The notes under the pieces are model-generated. The model had not been told where the DNA came from, made no database searches, and saw only the letters and a program-made list of their open reading frames with translations. A DNA stretch of 64,000 bases from Owenia fusiformis (lineage: Eukaryota > Annelida > Polychaeta > Sabellida > Oweniidae), in assembly GCA_903813345.2 (NCBI GenBank), contig CAIIXF020000004.1:28149986-28213985 (forward strand), given 5' to 3'. This document shows, in pieces, positions 9,768 through 21,437 of this stretch. The first letter of the stretch is position 1. Every line of letters starts with the position of its first letter. Made by a program: the position numbers and the translations under genes.

Positions 9768-10240
9768 TATAAACATGGCACACTGAATTTTTTGAAATCT
9801 TAAAGTGGTTCAGATTTTCATTTATTGAAGATTTAATTCAAGATAAATTCAAAAAGATGAATATTTTTGTGGATAGTTCTCGGATCAATTACTATTATTA
9901 TCACCTTGCGGGGCATGTTTTGGCGGTATTAGTGCTAGTTTAGGTGACATTTATGTTACTATATCGACCTGAGCAATAATTCTAATAGCGTCATTTCTGC
10001 GGGCAATATTAAACAGATACTGGATGATCAGAAGCTGGATATGGCAGATTCTTCAGGTAGAATCCTACTTGGTACACCACTTACATCCAAGTAAAACTCT
10101 TGATAGATGTTCAAGGTTCTTGCCATCACATCAAGATTCCCTTTCTGTGCCCATAACAGATAATAACATCGCCAGATTTATCTTTTCTATGAAGTATCCA
10201 TCAACAATTGAAATTAGACATCTGCTGTAATCTACTGCAT
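9768..10240. repeat. Host repeat continuation, then unassigned sequence
   Basis: Sequence after the mariner (AAACATGGCACACTG, then TTTTTGTGGATAGTTCTCGG) continues the module pattern seen before 8700 and in the 5.7-8 kb blocks. From about 9950 to 10240 I see no recognisable element or gene. Confidence 0.6.
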
Positions 10241-10690
10241 CTTCCCATACCTCTTCCCATACCTCTTCCCATACCTCTTCCCATACCTCTTCCCTTACTA
10301 CCGGCTCTCCCTCCCCAATATAAACATTGTCCCCAATATAAACATTGTCCCCTCCCCCATGTCCTCCTAAAAATCAGGAAACTACCTCCTCCCGCTCCTT
10401 TATATCTCTCATGAACTTCTCCCGTCTTTTCTTTGCCCCCAAGTCCCTTTCCCTTCCTGCTCCGCCCACATAATCTCTTTCTCCCTTCTCAGCTCCATTT
10501 CCCGTCCATTTCATCCCTCCTTTTCCCTAAAACTACCCTCCAGCTTCTCTCCAAATTTTCTCTCCTACTTGCCAAAATCTCCCTTAGTTCCCTCCCCTGC
10601 CTATCTATTTCAGCCCTCTCTTTTCTGTTCAATTCCTCCCTCATAGCCCTTTCCCTGCTTATAAAATCTTGCCTCAACTCTGCTCACCAA
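10241..10690. repeat. Pyrimidine-rich tract with 12-bp tandem repeat
   Basis: About five copies of CTTCCCATACCT occupy 10241-10300, and an 18-bp unit CCCCAATATAAACATTGT is duplicated near 10314-10350. The rest is strongly C+T rich on the plus strand. Proline/serine-rich plus-strand frames across it are composition artefacts. Confidence 0.75.
10489..10677 (-). CDS. Charged coiled-coil-like ORF fragment
   Basis: The frame contains RERAMREELNRKERAEIDRQ and RELREILASRRENLERSW, strongly helical and rich in E and R. A second minus-strand frame just downstream continues in the same style (AKKRREKFMRDIKEREE), so a frameshift may have broken one coiled-coil protein. The purine bias of this strand could create such composition by chance. 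No family assigned. Confidence 0.3.
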   Translation of the reverse strand: MRQDFISRERAMREELNRKERAEIDRQGRELREILASRRENLERSWRVVLGKRRDEMDGKWS

Positions 10691-10699
10691 TCTTAGCCT

Positions 10700-11264
10700 T
10701 AACCCACCAGTATCAGGTCTTTCTAAAAAGTTAAATGCATTAAAAAAGGCCTTGAAAATACAAATGTATAATGTGGAAGTGTAAAATCATGTTACTCATT
10801 GTTACTGAGCTAGAAGGTTTAAGATGATGCATACATGATGTTGCTGACTTTTTGAATCCTGTAAGTCTTGTATTTTTTGTGGTATTGATATTGTTGGTGG
10901 TATGTATCTATTGAACATTCCTATGTTTTGTTTAGAGGATTCATATTTTGGTCATATTCATATTGATTGGTCAGTGTTCTTGCAGTCCCAAACTCAATGT
11001 TTAAGCCATTTTAAGGAAATATTCTAAAAACAGAAAGTACATTAAAGAGTGTTTTATGAGACGACAGTTGATTTATAATGATTCAGTAAGAGAGAATCAC
11101 TCATTTTATATTATGTAGAAGTGTTTGACATAAAGACAAAGAAACATCTTCATACACATTTCACATTCATACAATGTACAATACTACATTATTCATAAAT
11201 CAAATCTCTCTTGAAAGTTCTGGTGGCTCTGAAAAGGGCCTTGTTTGTGTTGCTTGATTTGAAC
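10700..11264. other. No recognisable feature
   Basis: AT-rich sequence without repeats or convincing ORFs. Confidence 0.5.
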
Positions 11265-11567
11265 TCATTGTCTCCTGAGATGATCGATTTGTTTATCAAT
11301 GCCGCAAACCAGCTCTTTCTGTATGGTGAGGTAGCGATTGAGGTACACCTCAATGCCCAACAGCACAGATTTTCTTGCTACATGGATGTCCCCAAGATCA
11401 GGCCTCATCATTCGTTTAACACATTCGATGCGATGAGATAAGTGATGAATTTGTTGCTGCAGTATCTCAAGTTGAGATTGGCCCTCTTGTACCTTTCTCA
11501 ACTTCTCCTCTGCAACAGCTTCAGCCTGTTCAATTTGGTGTTGCTTCATGTTGGCTTGCATGTGCAT
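11265..11567 (-). CDS. Unrecognised coiled-coil ORF, 100 residues
   Basis: Residues about 1-50 (KQHQIEQAEAVAEEKLRKVQ, then LEILQQQIHHLSHRI) form a heptad-like coiled coil. The second half is basic and hydrophobic and ends KQIDHLRRQ. It starts at an ATG and has balanced codon use compared with the AT-rich flanks, so it may be a real small ORF or exon. I recognise no family. Confidence 0.4.
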   Translation of the reverse strand: MHMQANMKQHQIEQAEAVAEEKLRKVQEGQSQLEILQQQIHHLSHRIECVKRMMRPDLGDIHVARKSVLLGIEVYLNRYLTIQKELVCGIDKQIDHLRRQ

Positions 11568-11947
11568 AAATGCTCAAAGCTATTGTGTACTAGGCTATTT
11601 ATATGCAATAGATTAAGTAGATTAAGTATGCAAATTAATGGATTGGGGCTGCAAAGAAATTGCCATTAATGGGAACACTGCATTCTGATTGGCTAATTGT
11701 TTTGCTATCTTTATTACATCGCTGCAGTCTGAATCCACTTATTAGACCTCAAACTCTCAGTTATGCTGTGGTCACATTTGCTCTGATTTTCCAGTACCAG
11801 TGCCCTGCCGATGAGAATTTGCACTTAAAATTGTGTCAAGTGATACCAGGGTGTGCTCTTGCATATGATCACATTCAGCCATCCATCCCTCTTTCACAAA
11901 CCTTGCATACGCTCATACACCGCATTCATGCCATCTCTCACACTAAG

Positions 11948-13025
11948 TAGCATCATTCTTGCAACATTCACATCATCTGGATCATTTGAAGCAAGAGGTC
12001 AATGCAGTCTTGTAGCATTTTTCTTTTTTTACTCTACCATAGTAACTCTACTTCCCATCTAAATTAGTGCACATTCTGCTTTCAGTTACATATGGAGAGT
12101 AATGTGTGCATCGTTATTTTTACCATTGGCATAAAATGGACTGTATCCATAACATAGATATGGCCACAGCTCAGATGTTATGAGTTTCCTTGCCTCTAAA
12201 AGTAGATGAAGAGGAGATCATGCTTCTTGAGTAATTTGGAAGCAACCCAAAGCTTGCTGTCACTCCTACAGTTTTGCCCTTGTTCTTTGTAAAGGTAATC
12301 CCAGTGCCTGCTTGGCCACATGCAACTGCCATTTCCTGACTATGATCCATATTTGGATTAATTTGCAGAATGACAACACTTGTAGCAGACGATTATTTGT
12401 AACTTCCGCTATTTCAATTTCTTAATCATTTATAGATGTCAGGCAAAAAGATAAGACCCGAGAAAATGAAGATAGTTTGAATCAAACTTTTTTTCTGAGT
12501 TACTTATCCTTCAATATGTCTAAGATACATCTGAATGTTCAATATTGACTGCCGCCTGGGTGTTTCACACATATAACCCGTCCAAGGCCAATTTGTAGGT
12601 TGCCTTGACTGAAACGAATACTTTGCTTACTTTAACCTTGCAAAAAGCTCCATTGAAAATATAATGTCAGACTCGTGTCAGACTGTTCTGAAATTTTGAC
12701 AGAAGGGATTTCAAAGTTTTGATTGATTTAGATTCAATGTGTGAATGAATTGATTTACTATAGTATTTTGCTGCATCTTAGCAATCCTGTCTTAAAAGTG
12801 CAAAGTCTCACTCTTATAGCAGCATCAATCTCACAGCATTTCAGTCATATAGATCATTGGTAGCAAGGGGAGGCCAAAAAGCATTTAAACATGCCTTCAC
12901 TATTGTAACAATTTTTCTTGTTTAGGAAAATGACTATGGTGATTGCAGTCTTGTAGCATTTTCATTTTTAACTGACCCTGATAGCTCTCAACAACCCACC
13001 TAAGTTATGTTCACATTCTGCTTTC
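11948..13025. repeat. Diverged repeat modules (11948-12095 and 12822-13025)
   Basis: Both modules contain the order AGCATCA, a GATCATT-like step, AGCAAG, then GCAGTCTTGTAGCATTTT and CACATTCTGCTTTCA. They are old direct repeats about 900 bp apart. Between them (12100-12820) I see no gene. Confidence 0.6.
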
Positions 13026-13134
13026 ATTTGCCTCTTTACACCTGTGCTGTGTTTGACATCCTAGTATCATATCCTCTGAAAAATAGCTAAAAGTAGGAGG
13101 TAGAAAAGGCCACTGAACAGCATCTTTTGAACAG

Positions 13135-13560
13135 AGTTAGTGTTCTTGAGCAATCTATACTTCTTGGCCTGGTGTTATATACTTAGGTCAGTCAAAAAGT
13201 TCTGTTTGATATAAGCTCGCAAATGGTGTAAGATATGAAAACCTATTAGTTTCTGAGATAAAAGTTTCTTTAAAACAATCTCTAAAAGTATGAAATCATA
13301 CCTTGTTACCACAGCCAGAGAGCCATAACCAAACTGAAAAATATGAAAGACTATTAGTTTCTGAGATAAAAGTTTCATTAAAACAATCTCTAAAAGTATC
13401 AAATCATACCTTACCACAGCCAGAGAGCCATAACCAAACTGAGTTGATGTTCTGGAGCAATCTGTACTTATTGGCCTTAGTGTAATATACCTAGGTCAGA
13501 CAAAAGGTTCTGTTTAATATGAGCTCACAAATGGTGTACAAAAAATATGAAATATGTACT
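13135..13560. repeat. Tandem modules of about 108 and 310 bp
   Basis: CTATTAGTTTCTGAGATAAA to CCATAACCAAACTGA is tandemly duplicated (about 13243-13440). An outer module with GAGCAATCTGTACTT...TTGGCC occurs at about 13150 and 13455, with a further fragment at about 14590. Short ORFs here are by-products of the repeat. Confidence 0.7.
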
Positions 13561-15495
13561 TACAAGAAGATCAAGCCAAAATCCATGTAAGGTGCCTGGT
13601 ATCAAAACAGGAATGGCACAGTTTGCCACTATTGTTGTAGATGTCACTTATGATTAATGATAGTTTTAACATGGATTAAGTAATTACCCCTTCCTATAGT
13701 GCCATATTAATGTTAACCATGTCTCTACAATCCATTCGCTCCTATTCCACTGAAGTATGATACAGAAACAGAAGTGGGGCTGCCTTTTTTCGTTTTTAAG
13801 ATCCTGGTAGGGGAAACTAGCAATCACATCAATCATCTCATTTTGTGATCTAGGCTCACTATTCAGATCTTCATCTTCCTTATAAACAGGGCACATGCCA
13901 AGCAGAAATCACCATCAACCTTTATAAGTTTATACCAGTCATGGTTGTATAACATACTATCCAATAACCCGGAAGTGAATTAAAGAAATAGGTAGTGTGA
14001 ACCAGAACAAAGGGAAATTGGACTAGTCCTTCATACGAAATTACTAATAAGGTGAGTGATGAATACGTTTCAGGGATGTGATAGAATGATAGGTCTAGTG
14101 TCAAAAGGGTGAAGTTACAAGGTGAAATATAAACCTACACAAATACAACACAGCAAGCTAAAAAGAATAAGGTATTAGGTACTTTAAATATCACCACACC
14201 AACTACCAACTAATAGTAAATCACACAAGAAATATATTCATACAATAAAGTCTATTCTGTTATACTTGCATTTTATGTCGCGACTGAAATATATATGTCC
14301 AGTGGGAATAAATACTATTCAGATTATATAGATTATAGTTTAATTTCATTCTTATAGATTTAAAGAGATTAAACATTTATGTAATCTCAATAACACTGAA
14401 ATCTGCAGTCTGTTTAAATGTCTTCAAAATTATGACCGGGATACTACTTCTTCCAATTATAATCAAGTTCAAGTTAAAAGCAGTCCTCTTAAATTAAAAA
14501 ATTCAAACACAGAAAACATTCCGTATAAAATGGTCAGGACAATATCTCTATATACTATTAGTTTCTCAGATAAAACCTAACTTGAGTTGATGTTCTGGAG
14601 CAGTCTGTACTTCTTGGCCTTGGTGTGTTGCAAGATTATAGATGCGCAAACACCAAAACTTACCACAAATAAAGTAAAACTTGTTGTCAAAATATACATC
14701 ATTAAGCTGCTTTTAAGCAATCATTTTCAATAAATATTAAAAAAGTACATATTGAATATCACAAGCTTGAGTGGAATATTAGAATTTGAATACTTAGTAA
14801 ATCAAATATATAGAGCAATATGGAAAGTGATTATTATAGAAACTTTGAAAACAGAGAATTAATTTTAATTAAGCAATAAATAAGACAATTATAATCACAA
14901 ACAATCATAAATTATTAAAGATATGAATGAAGTAATACTCCTCATTTAGTTTGTTGCTGTTTCACCAAAAGCAGTCTTGTTACGTAGCCTAGGAAACCAT
15001 GGATTGTGGACTGGTGTTTGGTTGATCATTTTGGTTTCTAAAATGTTCTATAATGTTAATACTGTTGTCGTCGATATCAGGAACAGTCCCAGTGAAAGTA
15101 ACACACAATGCAATCGAGCAATTGTGGTCATATATGATGACTTATAAGCATTTCATAGCTGTTCATTTAAATGAAAGAATACTCAAAATCTCTTTTTCAG
15201 TGATGAATACTCATATTTCTTGTGCTAGAATATTCATCGCAAATGAATGAATTTCTCCATTTTATGCCATTTACATTTCCTCGTAATTATCTACTGGAAC
15301 CATAACTGATGCTAAAATTTTAGTGTTCATCTAATAATACTCCTGGGTGTTTATGATTGCTTGTTCTACTGATTTTTTATTTACTTAAAGAAACAAAATG
15401 TTTTCCCTCTTGACCCTTCAAAATTTTTTTACACTTTTGGAAGGTTTAAAATTGGATTTCCATTTAAGGGACCATAGTGAAAGTCTGTTAAGGTT
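13561..15495. other. AT-rich tract without recognisable genes
   Basis: Apart from the short repeat fragment near 14580-14625 I see only low-complexity AT-rich sequence. Short frames at 13684-13896, 13922-14104 and 15053-15250 match nothing I know. Confidence 0.5.
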
Positions 15496-15816
15496 TTACT
15501 TTAATTTGTTAAGTTCAAAAGTATTTTTACTTCTGTCACATTGAAAGACTATACAGCTATCATCAGCATGCAGATATAATTGTCTATGATTCAGAGCTTC
15601 ATTAAGATCTTTTAAATAGGAGAGGAAGCACAAAGGAATGATGCTGTATTTTATTTCTAGTTTTAAGCAAGAGAATGTGTCACACATAAAAGAAAAGGCT
15701 TCATTTTTCGTATCCGGTTTAAAATATTTGAGCAAAAATTGCATTTCTTGTTTTATCATATTTAAAATCACCGATTTACTTATCCCTTTATTTTGATATT
15801 TTGCGATATAGTACAA
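15496..15816 (-). pseudogene. Degenerate non-LTR reverse transcriptase core
   Basis: The minus-strand frame contains LCFLSYLKDLNEALNHRQLY, then LHADDSCIVFQ. This matches the LINE reverse transcriptase palm (LLFLIYINDLxxAL...LYADDTCLVFQ), where the two aspartates of ADD bind metal. The preceding GVPQGSILGP block is no longer readable and tyrosine of YADD is now histidine. It is a decayed fragment in the minus orientation. Confidence 0.6.
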
Positions 15817-16806
15817 CTCTGAATCTGATGTTTCAATTTGTTCTCATTGTGGATGACTTTTGATGTTTCTGATTCTTCAGATTCTGAAACATCAGTATTA
15901 AAATTAATGGAAGATATTTTCTCCTATGAGGAATCGATCCCTTTCCGAATACATTGTTTCCTTTTTGACAACATCTTTATCAAGTCAACTATGCAGGAGG
16001 TGTTTCATCTCGACTTCTTAACATGGAATTACAACAGACTGAGGTATATTCTTAGGTATGGTGTAGCTATTAAACTGTCCATTCTCACATTTCTGTCTTT
16101 TAATGCTCTTAGAGATAAGAACTGATAAGTGTGGTACCCAAAATGGTTTTTCATGCTCCTTGAATGCTCCAAGAATATTACTGTTGCAACACCATCAGCA
16201 CAGCTCAATGTTTTGTGAAGTTTGTGAAATATGTACAAGGGTACAAATACAATTGATTATCATCAGGACACATTTAGGACAATAGAATCTGTTGTTTGAA
16301 ATGATATTATAATTATTATGAAGACTATAATTGAACCAATGATGGGTTAATGAAGATGGATGATTAAAGTAGTTGATTTAACTAGATATCAACTTGTTTT
16401 GAAAGCACACGCTAAAATATACTGGAAGCTATTCTGCCCTTTCTTTGCTCGAACCATTCCTTAGAGTTACTCTGACCTAGTGTTGCTTGCTCAATTATTT
16501 TTATTTCATTTTGATTGAAAGTTAATTTTTCAAGTATAAGTATCTTTGCACAGATATTCTAAATTTTGAGCAATGACTGTGGGATATTAAGCTTTCTCAC
16601 AGCAAGACAGAAAAAGGCTGGATTGCAAGTCACAACCTACCATATCCTCCCCATCCATTATGGTCCTATGTTTTTCCGAAGCCCTGCTGCTATACAGGGA
16701 GCCTTCCAGGAAAATCTTTTTAGTCCTTGAATATGGTATGTGGTGAAATGTCTTCATTGTTTCCTTTTTAACGTCCTTCTCAAGGTTTTGAATCCATTGT
16801 GAAGTT
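15817..16806. other. Unassigned region with short frames
   Basis: A plus-strand frame at 15838-16125 (starting MFSLWMTFDVSDSSDSETS) and minus frames at 16029-16238 and 16587-16895 are open but match no family I recognise. The GATGTTTCTGATTCTTCAGA area repeats a nearby GATGTTTCAATTTG motif. Confidence 0.4.
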
Positions 16807-17076
16807 TTATTGGTCTTTACTAGTCCCCCGCCTACATACGAGTTTACTGTTTGAGTGTTCAGTGTGATGTGTAACACATTCATTATTCCGCGCACAAAAG
16901 TATATCATGTTATTACTTAGCAGTGATTCAAATTCATATTGTATGGAGTCCAGCTCAGATTGATTACAAAGATGTCCTGAGAGGGGAATTGATCTAATAT
17001 CATCCCCAGTTGGAAGTTTTCTTGACAATTGTCCAGATGATATGTGGCCAGCTATATTTATATTGTTAACTTTCAA
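16807..17076 (-). CDS. Repeat-borne ORF of unknown function, copy 1
   Basis: The frame contains SGQLSRKLPTGDDIRSIPLS and SELDSIQYEFESLLSNN. A paralogous frame at 35427-35675 reads SAGQLSRKLPTWDHIRSIPL, and a shorter nucleotide match lies at 30537-30640. Protein-level conservation between copies suggests a real coding segment of a mobile element or gene family. I do not recognise the family. Confidence 0.45.
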   Translation of the reverse strand: MKVNNINIAGHISSGQLSRKLPTGDDIRSIPLSGHLCNQSELDSIQYEFESLLSNNMIYFCARNNECVTHHTEHSNSKLVCRRGTSKDQ

Positions 17077-17902
17077 ATTTGTATTTGAGGATAAGACCAG
17101 CTCACCCCGGGATCCAGCTTCCCACTGATCAATTTCACATTAAATTTCTGATTAAATGAGGTAGTTCATCGACCAGCAGTTAGGTATCGCATCATAAATT
17201 TTCAGTGAATGGGATGTGATAATCATTTTTATATGATACTTGACATCAAAATAACAGGCACTATTGGATTACTTGTCTATGTTATAAGGTTTGTTATGCC
17301 ATCACCACAAGTAATTAACTAGTAATCTATGAAACAAGTCAACTTTTTTGAAATTACATGGCCTAACATGGGAACGCAGTATTTATTTTTCAATTTATTT
17401 TGAAGATCAGATTTGATTTGATTTTGATCACCTTTTTTATTTTGCATCTTCATTTGTGGAGTGAAAGTCTCCTGGAAATCATCTGCTCTGATATGCCTAA
17501 GGTTCACCAGCCAAAACACCTTATGGATGTGTTACATAGTTCGTCTGGGTTTGGGCATGAGCATGTCATGATATGGTGACAGAGGCCAATATTAAACAGG
17601 TTAAATTATAAATGTATAGTAGTATAACGAGAGCAGTAATACAGTATATCAGTTATGTGAGATGATGATGTGAGATATGCCTTGGTTCTTGCCTAAATAT
17701 TGTATATTGAATTACGAGTAATATTTCTTTTATCTATAAAAGAATACTTGGATGAACATCTAATTCCACTATATCATTTTTATTTTTATGATCTACTCTG
17801 AAATAACTTGATAGCAGTAAAGTATTAAAAATTCATAATATGATTATTATAGGCTAACAGTAGTACACAGTCCTTTTTCGAGCCTTTTGCAATATTACTT
17901 AC
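17077..17902. other. No recognisable feature
   Basis: AT-rich sequence; one 66-residue frame at 17319-17519 matches nothing known to me. Confidence 0.45.
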
Positions 17903-18122
17903 CAGCTAGTGATTTTTCAACTGATGTATTTTTCAATGACTCTTCCTCTGTGATGTCTTTCCACTTTGATCCAATGTAGTTCTCAATTTCAGAAAATGTT
18001 TTTTTATTGAGATGTCCAACACCCATTGTTGTGAACATCTCATTCAATTTTGTAACTCCAAATTGCATGAAAATGAAATTACAACTCTTTGTAAAGAGAT
18101 GAATGAAATGTTCCTTTGTTTT
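17903..18122 (-). CDS. Transposase-like exon (MULE-type N-terminal helix region)
   Basis: Bounded by an AG acceptor (18124-18123) and a consensus donor G|GTAAGT (17902-17901). The 220-bp exon is open and includes GVTKLNEMFTTMGVGHLNKK, then TFSEIENYIGSKW. The pattern Gxxxlxxxxxxmgvxxlskktfxxiexxig, followed by charged helical residues, is typical of N-terminal regions in invertebrate MULE-like or related transposase proteins. No neighbouring exon with the catalytic domain was found. Splice signals and frame make a genuine exon plausible; the family name is tentative. Confidence 0.45.
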
Positions 18123-18124
18123 CT

Positions 18125-19200
18125 AGTTAATTTTAGTTCATATATCTCATCATCATTATAGCTGTAAAATAGCTCTTCCCCTTCATTCATGTGTTGTTTT
18201 GCTATAAAGCGATTTTGGGTTTATCTTCCACAGTTACTTGACTGAATGGCTGGATGTTTCCAGCGACTGAGTGGTTGATGTATCTTTAAGTATAAAATAT
18301 ACAAATAGTGAGTAATAGTCACAGTTTATTGGTACACTTTAATAACAACACTATAATTTTTGTCCATCCTTTGGCTTATACATTTCCATTGATGACATCC
18401 CTTGTTTCAGCCCATTATTCACATACGTAATTGAATTAGCATTGCTAAGCTGTTGTCTTTCTGTCTAGCTGTTGTCTTTCTTTTCACTCTTGGCAAAATA
18501 TAAGAGAAGCAAATTGTAAAATAAGGAAAAACGTCCATTGGAAATGGAAAAAAAAACGGGAAATTTTCCAATACAGATAATGCTATAGTTCCTTTATATA
18601 TTGATGTCACAAATTTTTGTTCCTTTTCCTCCTTGATTCGTCTTACTGTGAATGTGTGGATGTTTCTCTGGAGATAGTGCTTGGTCTGTCACTGTCACAG
18701 TTATCCGTTTGATTACTAGTTTTAGCCTCGGTCACCTTATTTTCCCTGGATAATGCACATGCAATTATCCGCTCATGGGAAGTTGTCGCCAACTTGATAC
18801 CCTGAAGTTCAAGACTTAGGTGGTTAATGTTGATACAAAGCTTGTTATGACACAGGTGAGAAACATCTAGTGTTTAGGTAAATCAAAGTAGGCTATCATG
18901 AAACCCATGTATCACCACTCTCTCTTGTCTTACATAAAATGCATGTATCGACACTCTTTTAAGCCTTACATCAAACCCTGGTATCACCATTCTCTCTCAA
19001 ATAACATAACCATACTTAAATTTTCTGCATCATTTGACTGGTTCTCAAGTTTCCCTTTCTTTGACCTCACATTTATAGAATTGCACTACTACACAGTCTA
19101 TTCTGTTTTTTTTAATAATTCAAATCGTACAAAATCCATAGATTTTTTTGCACAAAAGGACTGTGGATTGAGCATGTCAGATTGTGCTGTGGGGAGGTGT
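18125..19200. other. No recognisable gene
   Basis: Contains a short internal repeat of the form CACTCTCTCTTGTCTTACAT...AAACCCATGTATCACCA near 18900-19000. Nothing else is identifiable. Confidence 0.45.
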
Positions 19201-19202
19201 CA

Positions 19203-19545
19203 AGCAATACAGTAAATTGGGATATAAAGTTAGGAATGCTAGTTAGTTTCTTGTAAGAAGAAGGATTGCTTCAAACAGGTTTTCACAGACCTGAGTAACA
19301 AAATAGCAAGACTAAAATGAGGAAGTTATATTGAACTATACAAAGATATTTGGAGTGAAATTAGTATTTGTAAGAGGAAAATCTTAAACAAAAGATTATT
19401 TAATGGTGAAATAAAACTAATCATTAATTAAACAAATATATCACAGAATTCTCAATTCTCTACAGTAAATTGGGATATAAAGTTAGGAATGCTAGTTAGT
19501 TTCTCGTAAGAAGAAGGATTGCTTCAAACAGGTTTTCACAGGAAA
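19203..19545. repeat. Direct duplication of an ~85-bp segment
   Basis: TACAGTAAATTGGGATATAA to CAGGTTTTCACAG occurs at about 19207-19292 and again at 19461-19543 with one substitution. The flanks also share ACAAAAGATTATTTAAT and TATATCACAGAATTCTCAAT. Confidence 0.8.
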
Positions 19546-19591
19546 ATCATGAACAAAAGATTATTTAATTAAATAAACAAATATATCACAG

Positions 19592-19680
19592 AATTCTCAA
19601 TTCTTCATTGGGAGAAAGCATGAAGTCTTTATTGACTTATTTGATGTGGTGATTCCATTCTCAGTGGTTGAGGAAATGGA
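19592..19680. repeat. Dispersed repeat (partner at 22502-22585)
   Basis: The order TTCTCAATTCT, GGAGAAAG, ATGAAGTCTT, then GTGGTGATTCCATTCTCAGT is shared with 22502-22585. Confidence 0.7.
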
Positions 19681-19694
19681 TTCTCTCCTTATAG

Positions 19695-19861
19695 CTACAG
19701 GTATATAACAATCAAATTTTGGTTTAATATTGTCACATAGGAATACTGAATGAATATCATATCCCTAGCTGCCTGTCTTTGTGCTCGCCTTAACATAGAC
19801 TGCACAGATCCTGGCAGTTCTATGCTTTGAACGGCATAAGGCCTCAGCTGTTTTTTTGAAA
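19695..19861 (-). CDS. Candidate second exon of the THAP gene
   Basis: An acceptor (TTTCATTTTCAG) precedes 19861. The exon's frame, entered with one base from the previous exon, reads VSKKQLRPYAVQSIELPG and then SMLRRAQRQAARD. The THAP exon at 20675-20468 ends in phase 1, so the junction keeps the frame. The true 3' end of this exon is unknown; the frame closes at 19695. I recognise no domain in this part. Confidence 0.35.
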
Positions 19862-20467
19862 CTGAAAATGAAATGTACAAAATCATAAATATTACAAATT
19901 CAAATTAATTATGGGATTTTACAAAGAGATAGAGGTCCATGAAAAAATCCACCTCTAAAATATTTCAAATTGGTAGATGTAGAAACATGTAGATGTCCAT
20001 GGTAGAGCGGAAAATTAATGTCCTTTACTGGGAAAAATTTAATATAAGCCCCTAGTGACAGTGAATAATATATACTCCTTGTAACATTGATTACTAAGCT
20101 TACTAAACAGTAAAGAGAATTTGTAAGAACTCATTCAGTGAATCTACACGAATCAAAACAAATGAAAACTGCAGTTACAGTACATGTACATGTAAACATA
20201 TGTAGTACAGTCGCCCTGAACATGGATACCGAGTCTTATATGCTAGGTTTTCCTAGAAGAGCATGGGTAAACTGACAGATTAAAATATATATACATGCTG
20301 TGGGCACCGCAATGATCTGATTGGTCGATAAAAGGTCAAATTGACAGTCAATGTCAGCCTGTACTAAAAGTTTGTTTTTCCTCCAAATTCAAATAGACGG
20401 GCAATGGCTTATAATTTATCACTTAATAAATTACCAGACTAATTTTGACTAATTTATATCAACATAC

Positions 20468-20675
20468 CTCCATTCGAATCCATATAATCAGTATCAGTAA
20501 AGTGCCACTTACAAATGAGATCATGTTTTGTTGCTTGCCATAGTTTTTTGCAGTCCTTTGTTCGTCTGCACACTATGATCCATTTTAGCCTTCGTCCCTT
20601 GTCCACGGGGAATCTATGACCCCCTGTGCGACTAATGCAGCCATAAACCGCACACTGGGATGGCATTATGAGCAA
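20468..20675 (-). CDS. THAP zinc-finger first exon
   Basis: The frame opens MLIMPSQCAVYGC; the inner methionine (20666) gives the usual MPxxCAxxGC start of THAP domains. It then shows HRFPVD, a conserved tryptophan (LKWIIVCRR) and LICKWHFTDTDY, so the C2CH ligands (C-x4-C ... C-x2-H) and the HRFP and HF residues are present. THAP domains bind DNA in host regulators and P-element-type transposases. A donor GGAG|GTATGT lies at 20468/20467, so more exons are expected downstream; a phase-compatible one is at 19861. Whether this is a host gene or an element gene is not decidable here. Confidence 0.75.
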
Positions 20676-20831
20676 ATTTAAAGCATTTTTCTTTGTGTTT
20701 ATAATTCATCAATATTTTTTTTTTACCCTGGCATCCATCTGCGAGCAATCTGTCCTCAAATGGGCGATAATGGGTGTGCAAATGACTCCTTGACTTCACT
20801 TACGACATTGGCGCTTTACGCCATTGGCGCT
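20676..20831. other. Upstream of THAP exon; short direct repeat
   Basis: CCATTGGCGCTTTACG-type sequence occurs twice in tandem near 20805-20838. It may be promoter-proximal but no defined promoter element is visible. Confidence 0.4.
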
Positions 20832-21437
20832 TTACGCCATTGAGTGGTTGTTGTGATGTATCGAACCAAGTATTCCATTGAAACGTTCAAAATTGAAACA
20901 CCAAAATGAATACACAGGACCATAGTCAAAAATACATTGTTTGAGATGAAGGTGAAGATGCATATTCATGGTGCATTTTTCTTCATAAATTTCAGCAAAT
21001 TCCTTGCAAAACAGTTTCAAATATCCATCAGCTTCCATATCTCTAGATATTACTCTTGAACATAATGTCCTACATGCTCGTACAAAAAGGGACCAGCATT
21101 TAAAATCTCTATTTGGAATCACATTCTTTAAAGCTACCTGAGAATATACCAAAACAAAATTTTTCCATTGGTCTCCAGTAAATCCTGAAAACCCACAACC
21201 AATTTTTCGAGGGATTCTGCCAATATAAGTTGGCACCTTAACATTATCGACAATTGCCTGTATTTCATCTAATTTTTTCTTATCAAGGATATCGGCATCA
21301 ACCCAGGTATTAATGATCATTTTCGCTGTACCCAGTAACAAATTATGTAATGGCATATACAGGCATATAATAATGGAGTCTAAATAAATCTGACCATCTG
21401 GCTCCATATTCAAGTTCTTCTTCTCTGGTTGCAGCAA
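20832..21437 (-). pseudogene. CACTA/EnSpm-like transposase C-terminal part
   Basis: The 201-residue frame contains MPLHNLLLGTAKMIINTW, SGFTGDQWKNFVLVYS, LFVRACRTLCSRVISRD, and MNMHLHLHLKQCIFDYGP then FWCFNFERFNGILGS. This order (H-LLLG, W-F, LC, NMHLHxHL, GPVxxFWxFxFERxNGxLG) is the C-terminal half of CACTA (EnSpm-type) transposases as found in many invertebrates. The upstream catalytic residues are missing and no CACTA termini were found, so it is a truncated copy. The frame itself is clean over 600 bp, so decay is not severe. Confidence 0.7.

Noticed and set aside
10208-10696. Proline/serine/leucine-rich plus-strand ORFs
   Set aside because: They follow the pyrimidine-rich composition and the CTTCCCATACCT repeat; no domain.
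11660-12062. Plus-strand ORFs of 70-96 residues
   Set aside because: No recognisable motif, overlapping frames, and part of a degenerate repeat module.
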